Assembly (NCBI GenBank): GCA_963841705.1
Contig: CAWJDY010000025.1
Span: 1-64,000 of the forward strand
Length of the DNA stretch: 64,000 bases
Origin: VAZQ01 sp963841705
GTDB lineage: Bacteria > Pseudomonadota > Alphaproteobacteria > Rhizobiales > Xanthobacteraceae
Direction: 5' to 3'
The position numbers and the translations under genes are program-made. Of the stretch, positions 26,415 to 35,214 are shown in pieces (the first letter of the stretch is position 1; every line of letters begins with the position of its first letter). The notes beneath the pieces were generated by a model. It saw only the letters and a list, made by a program, of their open reading frames with translations. It was not told the origin of the DNA and ran no database searches.

Positions 26415-26500
26415 AAGTCAACAGGGTCGCTCCTGGAAGAGACCAGAGGCGAGCGCCCCAGTGTGCCGAAGATCTTGTCCCAATTGGGACGGTCTTCAGG

Positions 26501-26698
26501 TCAAAAATGGCTGCTGCGGGGTCGCTTTCCCAGGGTGCCCTGGCGTGCCTCCACAATCTGGCGGTTGGCCAATTCGGCGCATCGCGCCCACCTGTCGGCC
26601 ATCTGGTTCCAAGTGGCCTTGCTTTGCGGGTCGCGCGCGAATTTGGCTGTTTGCTTACATTCTGCTGCGTGTTTCAGGAACTCATCGGGTGGATGCAT
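26501..26698 (-). CDS. Small conserved hypothetical protein (rhizobial type)
   Basis: 65 aa from ATG 26698: MHPPDEFLKHAAECKQTAKF, then ARDPQSKATWNQMADRWARC. The DEFLKHAAEC ... DP.SKATWN.MA.RW..C pattern matches a family of short uncharacterised proteins common in Bradyrhizobium-like genomes (recognised from memory). It is probably helical, and the two conserved Cys could bind metal (inference). A GGAGAC about 12 nt upstream is a weak ribosome site. Confidence 0.7.
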   Translation of the reverse strand: MHPPDEFLKHAAECKQTAKFARDPQSKATWNQMADRWARCAELANRQIVEARQGTLGKRPRSSHF

Positions 26699-27062
26699 GG
26701 GGGCTCTTCGTCTCCTTGAACACTCCGGCCCCATCCCCGCCAAGTTTCTACCACAAATCTTTGTTGCCGGTCACTGAAAATTTGTGCAAGGCTGACCCGC
26801 CGGCTAGCAAACAATTGGAACAACCCAGCAACTTCAACTAAAGTAGAAGTTTCGAGCCATCCCGGCACCGGGGACCCCGGCTGGGCGGCATCACCTGTGC
26901 CTGCTGGAGGGCAGGCGCTGACGCTACGAGGTTGCCCTAAGTCACCAGGAACGAGAACGGAAAAAGAACGGAGGGCCCCGTCAAGCTGGCAGTAATAAGT
27001 GAACCGTATACCTTAAGGCCCAAGTCCCCCAGTGCTCATGTCTTGCAGTTTTGGAGTATCTC
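26699..27062. other. Intergenic region between small gene and Ku
   Basis: No gene seen. It probably contains the divergent promoters of the small hypothetical gene and ku. No clear sigma-factor consensus could be assigned; a GGAAC at about 26817 lacks a matching -10 for EcfG. Confidence 0.45.
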
Positions 27063-28022
27063 ATGGCGCCCCGCGCATATTGGAAGGGCTATCTCAAGCT
27101 GTCGCTCGTTTCCTGTCCCATCGCGCTTAATCCTGCGACCTCTTCGTCCGAGCGGGTCTCGTTTCGCCAGATCAACAGAAAAACGGGCAATCGCCTTCGC
27201 CAGCAACTCATAGACGAGGTGACGCGCGAGCCGGTCGATGCAGCCGATAAATGCAAAGGCTTTGAGGTCGGCAAGAACGAGTACATGCCGATCGAGGACG
27301 AAGAGATCGAATCGCTGGAGATCGAAAGCAATCATACGATCGAGATCGACAGCTTCGTTCCCGCCGCGGAGATCGACAAGCGCTTCTATGACAGCCCCTA
27401 TTACATCGTGCCGAACGACAAGGTCGGCCAGGAAGCCTTCGCCGTCATCCGCGACGCGATGAAAGGCAAGGGGATGGTGGCATTGGGAAGGGTGGTCATG
27501 TCGAAGCGCGAGCGGGTCATAGCGCTCGAGGCTCTTGGCAAGGGCCTCCTTGGTACCACGCTGCACTATCCTTACGAGGTGCGAAAGGCAGAGGAATATT
27601 TCGACGAGATTCCCGAGATCAAGGTGCCGGCTGAGATGCTGAAGCTCGCCGAGCACATCCTGGAAACCAAATCAGGGGATTTCGATCCGTCGCAATTCAG
27701 GGATCACTACGAAGAGGCGCTGGTGGAGTTTCTGCGCAAGAAGCAGGCCCACATCCCGATCACGAAGAAAGAGCCGGCGCCCGAGCCGCGCAACGTGATC
27801 AGCCTGATGGACGCATTGCGCCGCAGCGTGCAGGCCGCGGGTGGAGCGCCAGCGCCAACAAAGAAGCCGCGCAAGCGGATCGAAGGCCAGCGCGAGATGC
27901 TGCTGCCGATAGCAGGCAAGCAGCCGCAACGCGAGGCACGTGAAGTGCAACGTGAGGCACGCGAGACACGTGAGACGAAGAAGCCCGCGCGCGCGACGGC
28001 CCGGCAGAAGAAAGCAGGTTGA
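27063..28022 (+). CDS. ku: Bacterial Ku protein
   Basis: 319 aa from ATG 27063, with GGAG six nt upstream (preferred over TTG 27051). MAPRAYWKGYLKLSLVSCPI is the diagnostic Ku start. The barrel continues with VSFRQINRKTGNRLRQQL, DSPYYIVPNDKVGQEAFAVI and ALGRVVMSKRERVIAL. The Lys/Arg/Ala-rich C-terminal tail (about residues 260-319) is typical of DNA-end-bridging Ku tails. It binds double-strand breaks for non-homologous end joining. The partner ligase LigD is not in this window, so Ku stands alone here. Confidence 0.95.
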   Translation: MAPRAYWKGYLKLSLVSCPIALNPATSSSERVSFRQINRKTGNRLRQQLIDEVTREPVDAADKCKGFEVGKNEYMPIEDEEIESLEIESNHTIEIDSFVPAAEIDKRFYDSPYYIVPNDKVGQEAFAVIRDAMKGKGMVALGRVVMSKRERVIALEALGKGLLGTTLHYPYEVRKAEEYFDEIPEIKVPAEMLKLAEHILETKSGDFDPSQFRDHYEEALVEFLRKKQAHIPITKKEPAPEPRNVISLMDALRRSVQAAGGAPAPTKKPRKRIEGQREMLLPIAGKQPQREAREVQREARETRETKKPARATARQKKAG

Positions 28023-28060
28023 TTCTCCGCCTGCCGGAATATCAGTCGCCTACTGGAATA

Positions 28061-29206
28061 TCAGTCCATCATCGCGCCGCTGCGCTGAAAGCGTGCGATA
28101 TCGGCCGGGTCAAAGCCCCAGTCCGCAAGCGCGGCAGCGCCGCCTTCGCCGAGCCGGGGAGCATCGCGCTCCACCCGCGGCGGGGTTCGTGAGAAACGTG
28201 GCGCCGGCGCCGGCTGAACGAGGCCGCCCCGCTGCATGAATGTTTCGCGGGCGCGATTGTGCGGATGGGACGGTGCCTCGCTCAGCGCCAGCACCGGCGC
28301 GAAGCACACGTCACAACCAGCGAGCGCGTGGCACCACTCGTCGCGGGTTTTTTGCTTGAAAGCAGCGCCGAGAGCCGCTTTCAGCTCCGGCCAGCGCGTG
28401 CGATTATGTTGCGGTAAACGCTTATCGTCGAGACCCAGGCATTCGAGCAGCCGCCGGTAAAAGCGCGCTTCAATGGCCCCGATCGCAATGTATTTCCCGT
28501 CGGCAGTTTCATAGACCCCATACCAGGGGGCGCCGCCGTCAAGCGTGTTGACGCCGCGTTCGTCCTGCCACAGCCTGGCTGCCGTGCGGCTGTAGAAGAT
28601 GGACATGAGGCTCGCCGCCCCATCGCACATGGCGGCGTCGATCACCTGTCCTTTGCCCGACGCACTCCTTTCGACCAGCGCGCAGGCGATGCCGAAGGCG
28701 AGATACATGGCCCCGCCGCCGTAGTCTCCGACGAGATTGAGCGGCGGCAGCGGCGGCTGCCCTGCGCGTCCGATGGCGTGCAGCGCGCCTGACACGGCGA
28801 TGTAATTGATATCGTGGCCGGCACTCTGCGCCAGCGGGCCATGCTGTCCCCAGCCGGTAACGCGGCCGTAGATCAGCCGGGGATTGCGCGCGAGACACGC
28901 ATCCGGACCGAGACCCAGCCGTTCGGTAACGCCCGGCCGGAATCCTTCGATCAGCACATCCGCCTTCTGCACGATGGCCATGGCGATCTCGACCGCCGGC
29001 GCTGCCTTGAGATCGAGCGCTATCGAGCGGCGGCCCCGCGCCATAATGTCGAATTTGGGATCAAGCGGCAGCCCGATGTCCGCGGGCTCGATCCGGTCGA
29101 TCCGCAGGACGTCCGCCCCCATGTCGGCCAGCATCATTCCGCAGAACGGGCCCGGCCCGACCCCGGCGAGCTCCAGAACCCTTACGCCGGCGAGGGGCCC
29201 GCTCAT
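28061..29206 (-). CDS. Alpha-methylacyl-CoA racemase-like CaiB/BaiF family protein
   Basis: 381 aa. PLAGVRVLELAGVGPGPFCG opens the class III CoA-transferase fold. GHDINYIAVSGALHAIG and NLVGDYGGGAMYLAFGI are motifs more specific to alpha-methylacyl-CoA racemases, which epimerise 2-methyl-branched acyl-CoAs, than to CoA transferases. The gene lies 36 nt after the TfdA-like dioxygenase gene on the same strand. A role in handling chiral branched or 2-aryloxypropionyl substrates is suggested by that pairing but unproven. Two 12-bp GGAATATCAGTC copies (28036, 28055) lie at its 3' end. Confidence 0.87.
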   Translation of the reverse strand: MSGPLAGVRVLELAGVGPGPFCGMMLADMGADVLRIDRIEPADIGLPLDPKFDIMARGRRSIALDLKAAPAVEIAMAIVQKADVLIEGFRPGVTERLGLGPDACLARNPRLIYGRVTGWGQHGPLAQSAGHDINYIAVSGALHAIGRAGQPPLPPLNLVGDYGGGAMYLAFGIACALVERSASGKGQVIDAAMCDGAASLMSIFYSRTAARLWQDERGVNTLDGGAPWYGVYETADGKYIAIGAIEARFYRRLLECLGLDDKRLPQHNRTRWPELKAALGAAFKQKTRDEWCHALAGCDVCFAPVLALSEAPSHPHNRARETFMQRGGLVQPAPAPRFSRTPPRVERDAPRLGEGGAAALADWGFDPADIARFQRSGAMMD

Positions 29207-29242
29207 TCATGCGGCTGGTGCGACGAAGCCTAGTGCCTTTGA

Positions 29243-30136
29243 CTATTCGGCCGCCTCACGCGAGGGCGGGCGGATGCTGTCGAGCCCGTCGACATCTGTT
29301 GCGGAAATCGTGGTGCGTACCATGTGTCGCGGCTCTTGCGCCGGCCAGGGGCGACCGCGATGCAGGGTCGCGCGGTTGTCCCACATGACCACGTCACCCT
29401 TGCGCCAAGCGTGCACGTAGCTGCGCCCCGGCGCAGTCGCAGCCTCCATCAGCTCCGCAAGAAGGCGTTGGGCGGCTTCCTGCTCCATCCCCTCGATCGC
29501 ATAGGCGTGCGAGGCGATGTACAGGGCCGCGCGGCCGTTGACCGGGTTCTTCCATGCCATGCGCCAGCATTGAGGCGGGAGCGCTGCGCGCTCCTCCGGG
29601 CTCGCGAGATCGGCGGCGATCTTGCCGCGAGAATGCGCATAATCGTGCCAGGCGAAAGAGTTCTCCAGTTGCCTGAGCAGTGCCGGATCGAGCCGTTCCC
29701 AAGCGAGCCTGGTTGAGACATATTCCGTTTCCCCGCCCTGAGCAGGAATGATGCGCGCTGACAACACCGAGGCCAATGCCGGCACGCGCTTGAAGGTGCT
29801 GTCCGTGTGCCAAAGCTGGTTGGCCTTGTTGCGCAGCGAAAGCCGGTGATCAGCCGGCACCACCTTGCCGTTGGCGTCAATCGTGCTGAGGATCACGAGG
29901 TTGGTGCCCGAGCCCTGCGACCCGACCTTGGTTATTTCGAGCGGACCGAACCGGCGCGAGAACGCGAGTTGCGCCTCGTCCGTCACCTCCTGGCCGCGGA
30001 AGACCAGCACCGAGTGCTCCTCGAAAGCCGCGCGGACCTTGCTGTAAGCGGCCGGGTCCGCCGCCACTTCCGCAAGCGTGACACCGCGCAACTCTGCGGC
30101 AAAGCCTGGACCCTGAGGGATAATCTCCATCTCCAT
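29243..30136 (-). CDS. TauD/TfdA-family 2-oxoglutarate-dependent dioxygenase
   Basis: 297 aa from ATG 30136, with GGAGG eight nt upstream. The Fe(II) facial triad is WHTDSTF (His, Asp) and the distal His in DNRATLHRGRPW. HMVRTTI supplies the 2-oxoglutarate-binding Arg. FRGQEVTDEAQLAFSRRFGP is the usual N-terminal motif. It oxidises a small acid, taurine- or phenoxyacetate-like, with 2-oxoglutarate and O2. The exact substrate is unknown. It is transcribed ahead of the racemase-like gene. Confidence 0.9.
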   Translation of the reverse strand: MEMEIIPQGPGFAAELRGVTLAEVAADPAAYSKVRAAFEEHSVLVFRGQEVTDEAQLAFSRRFGPLEITKVGSQGSGTNLVILSTIDANGKVVPADHRLSLRNKANQLWHTDSTFKRVPALASVLSARIIPAQGGETEYVSTRLAWERLDPALLRQLENSFAWHDYAHSRGKIAADLASPEERAALPPQCWRMAWKNPVNGRAALYIASHAYAIEGMEQEAAQRLLAELMEAATAPGRSYVHAWRKGDVVMWDNRATLHRGRPWPAQEPRHMVRTTISATDVDGLDSIRPPSREAAE

Positions 30137-30454
30137 CAGCGAGCCCTCCATTGGTTGAATTTCATTAACTCTCCAACAAAATCGGCCTGTGGGCAAGAAG
30201 TCATAAACCAGCCGGGGCCTCTCCTTCACACCCAAGAGTTTTCCGCGTCTGCGCTGCTCAAATCACGAGCCATGTCACGCATCGCACAGGTCGTGGTTCT
30301 GGCACGGGATGCGGTGGGTGCCATCGAACCTTTAACGTCATTGTGCGACTAATATTGCGACTCCTATTCCGAGCCGGATAACGCCTATTCCGCGGCTTTC
30401 GCATTGCAGCGTGAGCAGGCTCTCGGCGTAGCAACAAGCAGGGGGGTGGCCGTT
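30137..30454. other. Divergent promoter region of the dioxygenase
   Basis: No gene seen. The plus-strand frame 29807-30352 is antisense to the dioxygenase and was not called. No clear operator was recognised. Confidence 0.4.
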
Positions 30455-31075
30455 GTGAGCTTGTCATGGGACATGTTTGCCGAACTACGCGACCTTTGGG
30501 TGCCGCCGAGCCTGCGTCGGCGGCTTGGTATAGCCCTTTCCTTCGTTGGCTTCGGACTCATTGCTGGTACGAGCGGGCTCACCCTCATTGTGGCCGACAA
30601 CGATTCCGATCCCCGTAGCGCATTCGCATTGGCGCCGCTGGAGCCGCCAAGCGCTGCCACAGCTGCTCCGAATGCGAGTGCGGAGGTGCCGGTTGTGGAG
30701 GCCGTACTCCCACGCGAGGTCACGGAGCCGGATCGCATCGCGCGCAAGATCGCGAATCGAGACACGGCTGGTCCAGTGCCCGATGCGCCGGCTTCAGCGA
30801 CAGCCCCGACGGCTGGCGACACTCATGGGCCGGGGGTCGCCGAATCGCATCCAGCCGCTTCGGTCCAGAATCCACCGGCTCTGGTAGCGAGCGCGCCGCA
30901 GTCAACCGATGTCGTACCGGCAGTGGTTGAAGCGACAGCACCGGCGGCCGAACCGCTGCCACCGGATCCCTCTGCCGTGAAGCCGCAAAAGACGGCGCGC
31001 CAACAAACCGGGCGCCGTCAACAGTCCTCTCGTCGCGGTCGCTACGCTGGGCAGCACTTCTGGCCGTTCTGGTAG
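30455..31075 (+). CDS. Membrane-anchored Pro/Ala-rich protein, function unknown
   Basis: 206 aa if begun at GTG 30455, with AGGGGGG upstream; TTG 30404 is possible. A cytoplasmic basic segment (LWVPPSLRRRLG) leads into one hydrophobic helix (IALSFVGFGLIAGTSGLTLI). The rest is a low-complexity Ala/Pro/Val/Thr-rich stretch ending in a basic, Trp-terminated tail (RRGRYAGQHFWPFW). No enzyme family is recognised. The architecture suggests an envelope-spanning or extracytoplasmic flexible tether. Confidence 0.6.
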   Translation: MSLSWDMFAELRDLWVPPSLRRRLGIALSFVGFGLIAGTSGLTLIVADNDSDPRSAFALAPLEPPSAATAAPNASAEVPVVEAVLPREVTEPDRIARKIANRDTAGPVPDAPASATAPTAGDTHGPGVAESHPAASVQNPPALVASAPQSTDVVPAVVEATAPAAEPLPPDPSAVKPQKTARQQTGRRQQSSRRGRYAGQHFWPFW

Positions 31076-31102
31076 AGCAGCCGCTTCAGCCCGCATCGTG
31101 CC

Positions 31103-31163
31103 GTAGGGTGGGTTAGCCGTACAAGGCGGCCGGTCACAGCCGATTTGTACGGCGTAACCCACC
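31103..31163. repeat. GTAGGGTGGGTTA-type hairpin element C
   Basis: GTAGGGTGGGTTA ... GTAACCCACC enclosing GCCGTACAAGGCGGC and GCCGATTTGTACGGC, which pair except at two positions. It lies after the membrane-anchored protein gene and before the boxB stop. Confidence 0.8.
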
Positions 31164-31221
31164 ACCACATACGCGGCGCCTCTGCGTGTCCGGACGGCGG
31201 ATCAGACCTGTGGAAGGCGGC

Positions 31222-32667
31222 TTAGGCCGCAAGTCTCACGTATTCGAAATCGCCCGGCTTGTTGTCGATCCCGACCCGCGGCGGCGCGATCCAGCCCGCG
31301 AATTGAGCGGGCGTGTAGACCGGCTTCATCAGTGAAGCGATGAAGTCGCCGTCGGCGCTGGACGGCAGCCATTTTTCCTTCTCCCGCTGCCACGTCGCCT
31401 CGTCGAGCCGCTCGCCCGCCGGAGACGCATGCACGTCCTTGAACTCGCCGATGGCGCGATGGAAGGCGACGTGCGGCAGCACCAGCCTGAAGGGCACGCC
31501 GGTGCGATCGATGATCTTGTTCCAGCGATCGAGCCCGCGCTGGCAGTCGGCGGTGTAATCGTCACGCAAGCGCATGTTGATAGCGGTAAGCGCGGGCTCA
31601 TCAACCCGCTTGATCTCGCCGTCCACGAGCTTGAGCACAGGGTACGTCGAGTGCTCGAGCTGGTGGTCGTCCTCGATCTTGGTCTCCTGGAAACGGCCCT
31701 TGAGGCTCGCATTGAATGCGTTCGCGGCGTTGGTCGAAACCTCGGAGCCGAAGAGATCGAGCGAGAGCGAATAGTGCAGGTTGAGCTTCTTCTGCATGGT
31801 AGGCAGATCGATGACGCCGAGTGCTCGCACCCTCTCGATGTCGGCAGGGTCATCGATGCCCGCCTCCTTCATCGCCTCGCATGTGCGCTGCAGAATTCGG
31901 CCGACGCCGGTTTCGCCCACGAACATGTGATGGGCTTCCTCCGTAAGCATGAAGCGACAGGTGCGCGAGAGGGGATCGAAGCCGGACTGCGCCAGGCTCT
32001 CGAGCTGCATCTTTCCGTCGCGATCCGTGAAGAAGGTGAACATGAAGAACGAGAGCCAATCCGGCGTGGCCTCGTTGAAGGCGCCAAGCATGCGCGGCTT
32101 GTCCGGGCTGCCGGAACGCCGCTGCAGCAGCTCTTCCGCCTCCTCGCGCCCGTCGCGCCCGAAATATTTCTGCAGGATATAGACCATGGCCCAGAGATGG
32201 CGGCCCTCCTCGACGTTCACCTGGAAGACGTTGCGCATGTCGTAGAGCGACGGAGCGGTCTTGCCGAGGTGGCGCTGCTGCTCGACCGAGGCGGGCTCGG
32301 TGTCGCCTTGGATCACCACCAGCCGGCGCAGCATGGCGCGGTATTCGCCGGGCACTTCCTGCCAGGCCGGCTCGCCGAGATGATGCCCGAAGGGGATCTT
32401 GCGGCCTTCCTCGTTAGGCGCGAGCAGGATGCCCCAGCGGTAATCCGGCATTTTCACATAATCGAATTTCGCCCAGCCCTTCGGATCGACCGACACCGCC
32501 GTGCGCAGATAAACGAGCGCTTGCTGAAACCCTTCCGGCCCCATGGTCTGCCACCAATCGAGATAGCCGGGATGCCAGCGCTCAAGCGCGCGCAGCACGG
32601 TGCGATCCTCGGTCAATCCGACATTGTTCGGGATCTTGGTGCTGTAATCGACATTGATGATATCCAT
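31222..32667 (-). CDS. boxB: Benzoyl-CoA 2,3-epoxidase oxygenase component
   Basis: 481 aa, GAGGAAGAG before ATG 32667. BoxB is a di-iron epoxidase that adds O to benzoyl-CoA, dearomatising the ring. Iron-ligand motifs are visible: NVEEGRHLWAM (E..H) and MLTEEAHHMF (E..HH). Strong identity blocks include KIPNNVGLTEDRTVLRALER, HPGYLDWWQTMGPEGFQ and MPDYRWGILLAP. It requires the reductase BoxA, which is not encoded here. It is the last gene of the boxR operon, 9 nt after boxC. Confidence 0.95.
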   Translation of the reverse strand: MDIINVDYSTKIPNNVGLTEDRTVLRALERWHPGYLDWWQTMGPEGFQQALVYLRTAVSVDPKGWAKFDYVKMPDYRWGILLAPNEEGRKIPFGHHLGEPAWQEVPGEYRAMLRRLVVIQGDTEPASVEQQRHLGKTAPSLYDMRNVFQVNVEEGRHLWAMVYILQKYFGRDGREEAEELLQRRSGSPDKPRMLGAFNEATPDWLSFFMFTFFTDRDGKMQLESLAQSGFDPLSRTCRFMLTEEAHHMFVGETGVGRILQRTCEAMKEAGIDDPADIERVRALGVIDLPTMQKKLNLHYSLSLDLFGSEVSTNAANAFNASLKGRFQETKIEDDHQLEHSTYPVLKLVDGEIKRVDEPALTAINMRLRDDYTADCQRGLDRWNKIIDRTGVPFRLVLPHVAFHRAIGEFKDVHASPAGERLDEATWQREKEKWLPSSADGDFIASLMKPVYTPAQFAGWIAPPRVGIDNKPGDFEYVRLAA

Positions 32668-32676
32668 GGCTCTTCC

Positions 32677-34365
32677 TCACACTCTTGTCGTATCGAAGGC
32701 CGGCTTCTGGCCGGTGCCGTAGCGCTTGAGCGCGCCGTCGGGGCCAACCGCATTTGGACGCTGGAATATCCAGTTCTGCCACGCAGTCAGGCGGGCGAAG
32801 ATTTTCGATTCCATCGTCTCGGGGCCGGCGAATCTCAGATTGGCCTCGAGTCCGGTCAGCGCGTCGGGGGAGAAGCTCGCCCGTTCCTCCAGGAACACGC
32901 GGATCTCATCCTCCCAATCGATGTCGTCCAATGCCGCCGTAACGAGGCCAAGCCGCTCAGCCTCCGCGGCTTCGATCGTCTCGCCGATCCTTTGCTTTGC
33001 CGCATCGACATCGGCGGGATTGGCAAGGAACCGGCTCTGCAGGCGCGAGAGCCCGTTCGACATGGGATAGGCGCCGAAGCTCACGTTCCCGAGAGTAACA
33101 GTTGCAACGGGTCGGTTGTCGCCCTCGCGGCTGCCAATGAGCATGTAGGAGCGGTCGGCGGCGAACACCAATTCTGCAAGCGTGCCGGCAAAGCACGCGC
33201 CCGGCTCGACCATTGTGACCAGCGAACGCGAGGTGAGATCGACGCGTTTGAGCACTCGCTTCCATAAGCTGCGGACCTCGCGCGCGAGCCAATGTTGCGC
33301 GTTGGCGTCGAGGAACCGATCGTAGGCCAGCGCCTGCGCCGGATCTCCCGATGATGTGAACACGATGGCTGCGATATCGGGCTCGTTCGCGCGGATCTCC
33401 AGAATGGCGTCGTCGAGCTCGCGTGCCAACCGGAGCGGCCAGAACTCCGAGCCGAGCTCCACCATCGCGTCTGCGCCGGCGGGCTCAGCGGCATCGGGGC
33501 CGCGCAGGTTGATGGTCGCAAGCCGCTGCGTTCGCTGAAACTCCACGGTGAGCGTGCTGTATTCGACGGCGTTCTCCGAGCGCTCGCGCTGCAGCGGCGT
33601 GAGAGCAATGCCTTTGGCGTCTTTCGGACGTCGCGACCGCGCGGCAAACTCCTTTGCCCGTTCGCGTACCGCCTGCTCCAGTTTCGAGCCGGAAACCACC
33701 TCATCCACCAGGCGCCAGTCCACCGCGCGCCTTCCCTTGATGCCCTCCTCGGTCGTGCAGAACACGTCGGCGCGGTCGCGCCGCACCTTGCGCTTGTCGG
33801 TCACGCGGGTGAGCCCGCCGGTGCCGGGAAGTACCGCGAGAAGCGGCAGCTCCGGCAGCGATATCGTGGTCGATCCGTCATCGATCAGCATGATGTGGTC
33901 GGCGGCAAGTGCGAGCTCGTAACCGCCGCCAGCGGCGGTGCCACTGATCACGCAGATGGTCGCGAGCCCGGAGGTCTCGCTCGCCTCCTCGATTCCGTTT
34001 CGCGTTTCGTTGGTGAACTTGCAGAAGTTGACCTTGTGCGCGTGGGTCGCGCCCGCGAGCATGCGGATATTGGCACCCGCACAGAATACCCGCGGCTTGC
34101 CCGAGCGCAGCAGAACAACCTTGACCGAGGGATGCTCGAAGCGCAGCCGCTCGATCGCGTCCGCAAGCTCGATGTCGACGCCGAGATCGTAGGAGTTGAG
34201 CTTGAGCTCATAGCCTTCGAACAACGTGCTTTTCTCGTCCACGTCCATCAGCAATGTGGCAACATCGCCGTCGATCTCGAGCTTCCAATGCCGATATTTC
34301 GCCGGCTCGGTCTGGAAATCGATCCGCGTCTTGCCGTTGCTCAACTTGCGATCTGTATCAGCCAT
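32677..34365 (-). CDS. boxC: 2,3-epoxybenzoyl-CoA dihydrolase
   Basis: 562 aa, AGGAG site before ATG 34365. BoxC is a double-length crotonase-family enzyme that hydrolytically cleaves the epoxide ring to a seminaldehyde-CoA and formate. The sequence FQTEPAKYRHWKLEIDGDVA then DEKSTLFEGYELKLNSYDLG, and the oxyanion-hole region AGGGYELALAADHIMLIDDG, match the family. It ends PNAVGPDGALKRYGTGQKP, typical of BoxC. It is the third gene of the boxR-hydrolase-boxC-boxB operon. Confidence 0.95.
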   Translation of the reverse strand: MADTDRKLSNGKTRIDFQTEPAKYRHWKLEIDGDVATLLMDVDEKSTLFEGYELKLNSYDLGVDIELADAIERLRFEHPSVKVVLLRSGKPRVFCAGANIRMLAGATHAHKVNFCKFTNETRNGIEEASETSGLATICVISGTAAGGGYELALAADHIMLIDDGSTTISLPELPLLAVLPGTGGLTRVTDKRKVRRDRADVFCTTEEGIKGRRAVDWRLVDEVVSGSKLEQAVRERAKEFAARSRRPKDAKGIALTPLQRERSENAVEYSTLTVEFQRTQRLATINLRGPDAAEPAGADAMVELGSEFWPLRLARELDDAILEIRANEPDIAAIVFTSSGDPAQALAYDRFLDANAQHWLAREVRSLWKRVLKRVDLTSRSLVTMVEPGACFAGTLAELVFAADRSYMLIGSREGDNRPVATVTLGNVSFGAYPMSNGLSRLQSRFLANPADVDAAKQRIGETIEAAEAERLGLVTAALDDIDWEDEIRVFLEERASFSPDALTGLEANLRFAGPETMESKIFARLTAWQNWIFQRPNAVGPDGALKRYGTGQKPAFDTTRV

Positions 34366-34377
34366 TTGCTCCTCGCT

Positions 34378-35214
34378 TCAGCTCGCGACTGATTGGGCTC
34401 GTTCCTCAAAGACAATGCCTTCCCGGTGATCGCGCAGAAGCCGATTGCAGAAATCGGCAACTGCGTGCAGCGTCGGCCCCGGTGCCTCGCGGTGCGGAGC
34501 GTGGCGCGTCTTAGGCAGAAGCACGACCTCAACCGGACAGTAACACTCCTCCTCTGCAAGCTCTATCTGCTGCACCGTGCCGTATTGATCATCTTCGCCC
34601 TGCACGATCAGGATCGGCACGCGGATATGAGCAAGCTCCTCCGTGAGATCGAGCTTGCGGAATTCGGGGTCGAGCCAAGGATCGCACCAGCTGTGGAATG
34701 CGTTGTCGGGATCCGCATGGATGCGGGCAAGTTTCGCGCGCAGGCTTCCTTGCTCGAAGGCCGACTTGGCGCGCGCGATCTCGGCCAAGCCCATGTCCTC
34801 GGTGACGAAGTGCGGAGCGATCAGGACGAGCCCGCGCACGCGATGATCCTGGATGCTGCCCGCATAGATCGCGGCGATGGAGGCGCCATCGCTGTGGCCG
34901 AGGAGCAGCCCGCGGCGGAAATCCAAGGCTTCGAGCACGCGCGGGAGCACAAGGCGCGCCTCCTCGTGCATGAAGGAGACCGAACGCGGCAGCTTCGAGG
35001 GCGAGGAGCCGCCATAGCCCGCGCGCGAGTAGGAAAAGACCCCGGCGCCAGTCGCCGCTGTAAGCTCCTGCGCAAAGCTCCCCCACACGTCCATCGAACC
35101 AAGCCCTTCGTGCAGCAGCACGACGGTTGGCGCCGTTTGTGGGCATGGTCCGTGGAAGCGGTATTCGAGCCGCATGTCGCCGAGATCGAGAAAGCCCTGG
35201 TCTAAAACTCTCAT
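34378..35214 (-). CDS. Alpha/beta hydrolase of the box operon
   Basis: 278 aa from ATG 35214, which overlaps the boxR stop as ATGA. Fold motifs: oxyanion LLHEGLGSMDVWGSF, nucleophile elbow LLGHSDGASIAA, and C-terminal His in LLPKTRHAPHREAP. It resembles the hydrolases that accompany box genes in alphaproteobacteria, which may hydrolyse a CoA ester or ring-opened intermediate. The role is not demonstrated. It is translationally coupled to boxR and precedes boxC by 12 nt. Confidence 0.85.
   Translation of the reverse strand: MRVLDQGFLDLGDMRLEYRFHGPCPQTAPTVVLLHEGLGSMDVWGSFAQELTAATGAGVFSYSRAGYGGSSPSKLPRSVSFMHEEARLVLPRVLEALDFRRGLLLGHSDGASIAAIYAGSIQDHRVRGLVLIAPHFVTEDMGLAEIARAKSAFEQGSLRAKLARIHADPDNAFHSWCDPWLDPEFRKLDLTEELAHIRVPILIVQGEDDQYGTVQQIELAEEECYCPVEVVLLPKTRHAPHREAPGPTLHAVADFCNRLLRDHREGIVFEERAQSVAS

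Noticed and set aside
31429..33267. 612-aa plus-strand frame
   Set aside because: Antisense to boxB and boxC; composition typical of a GC shadow.
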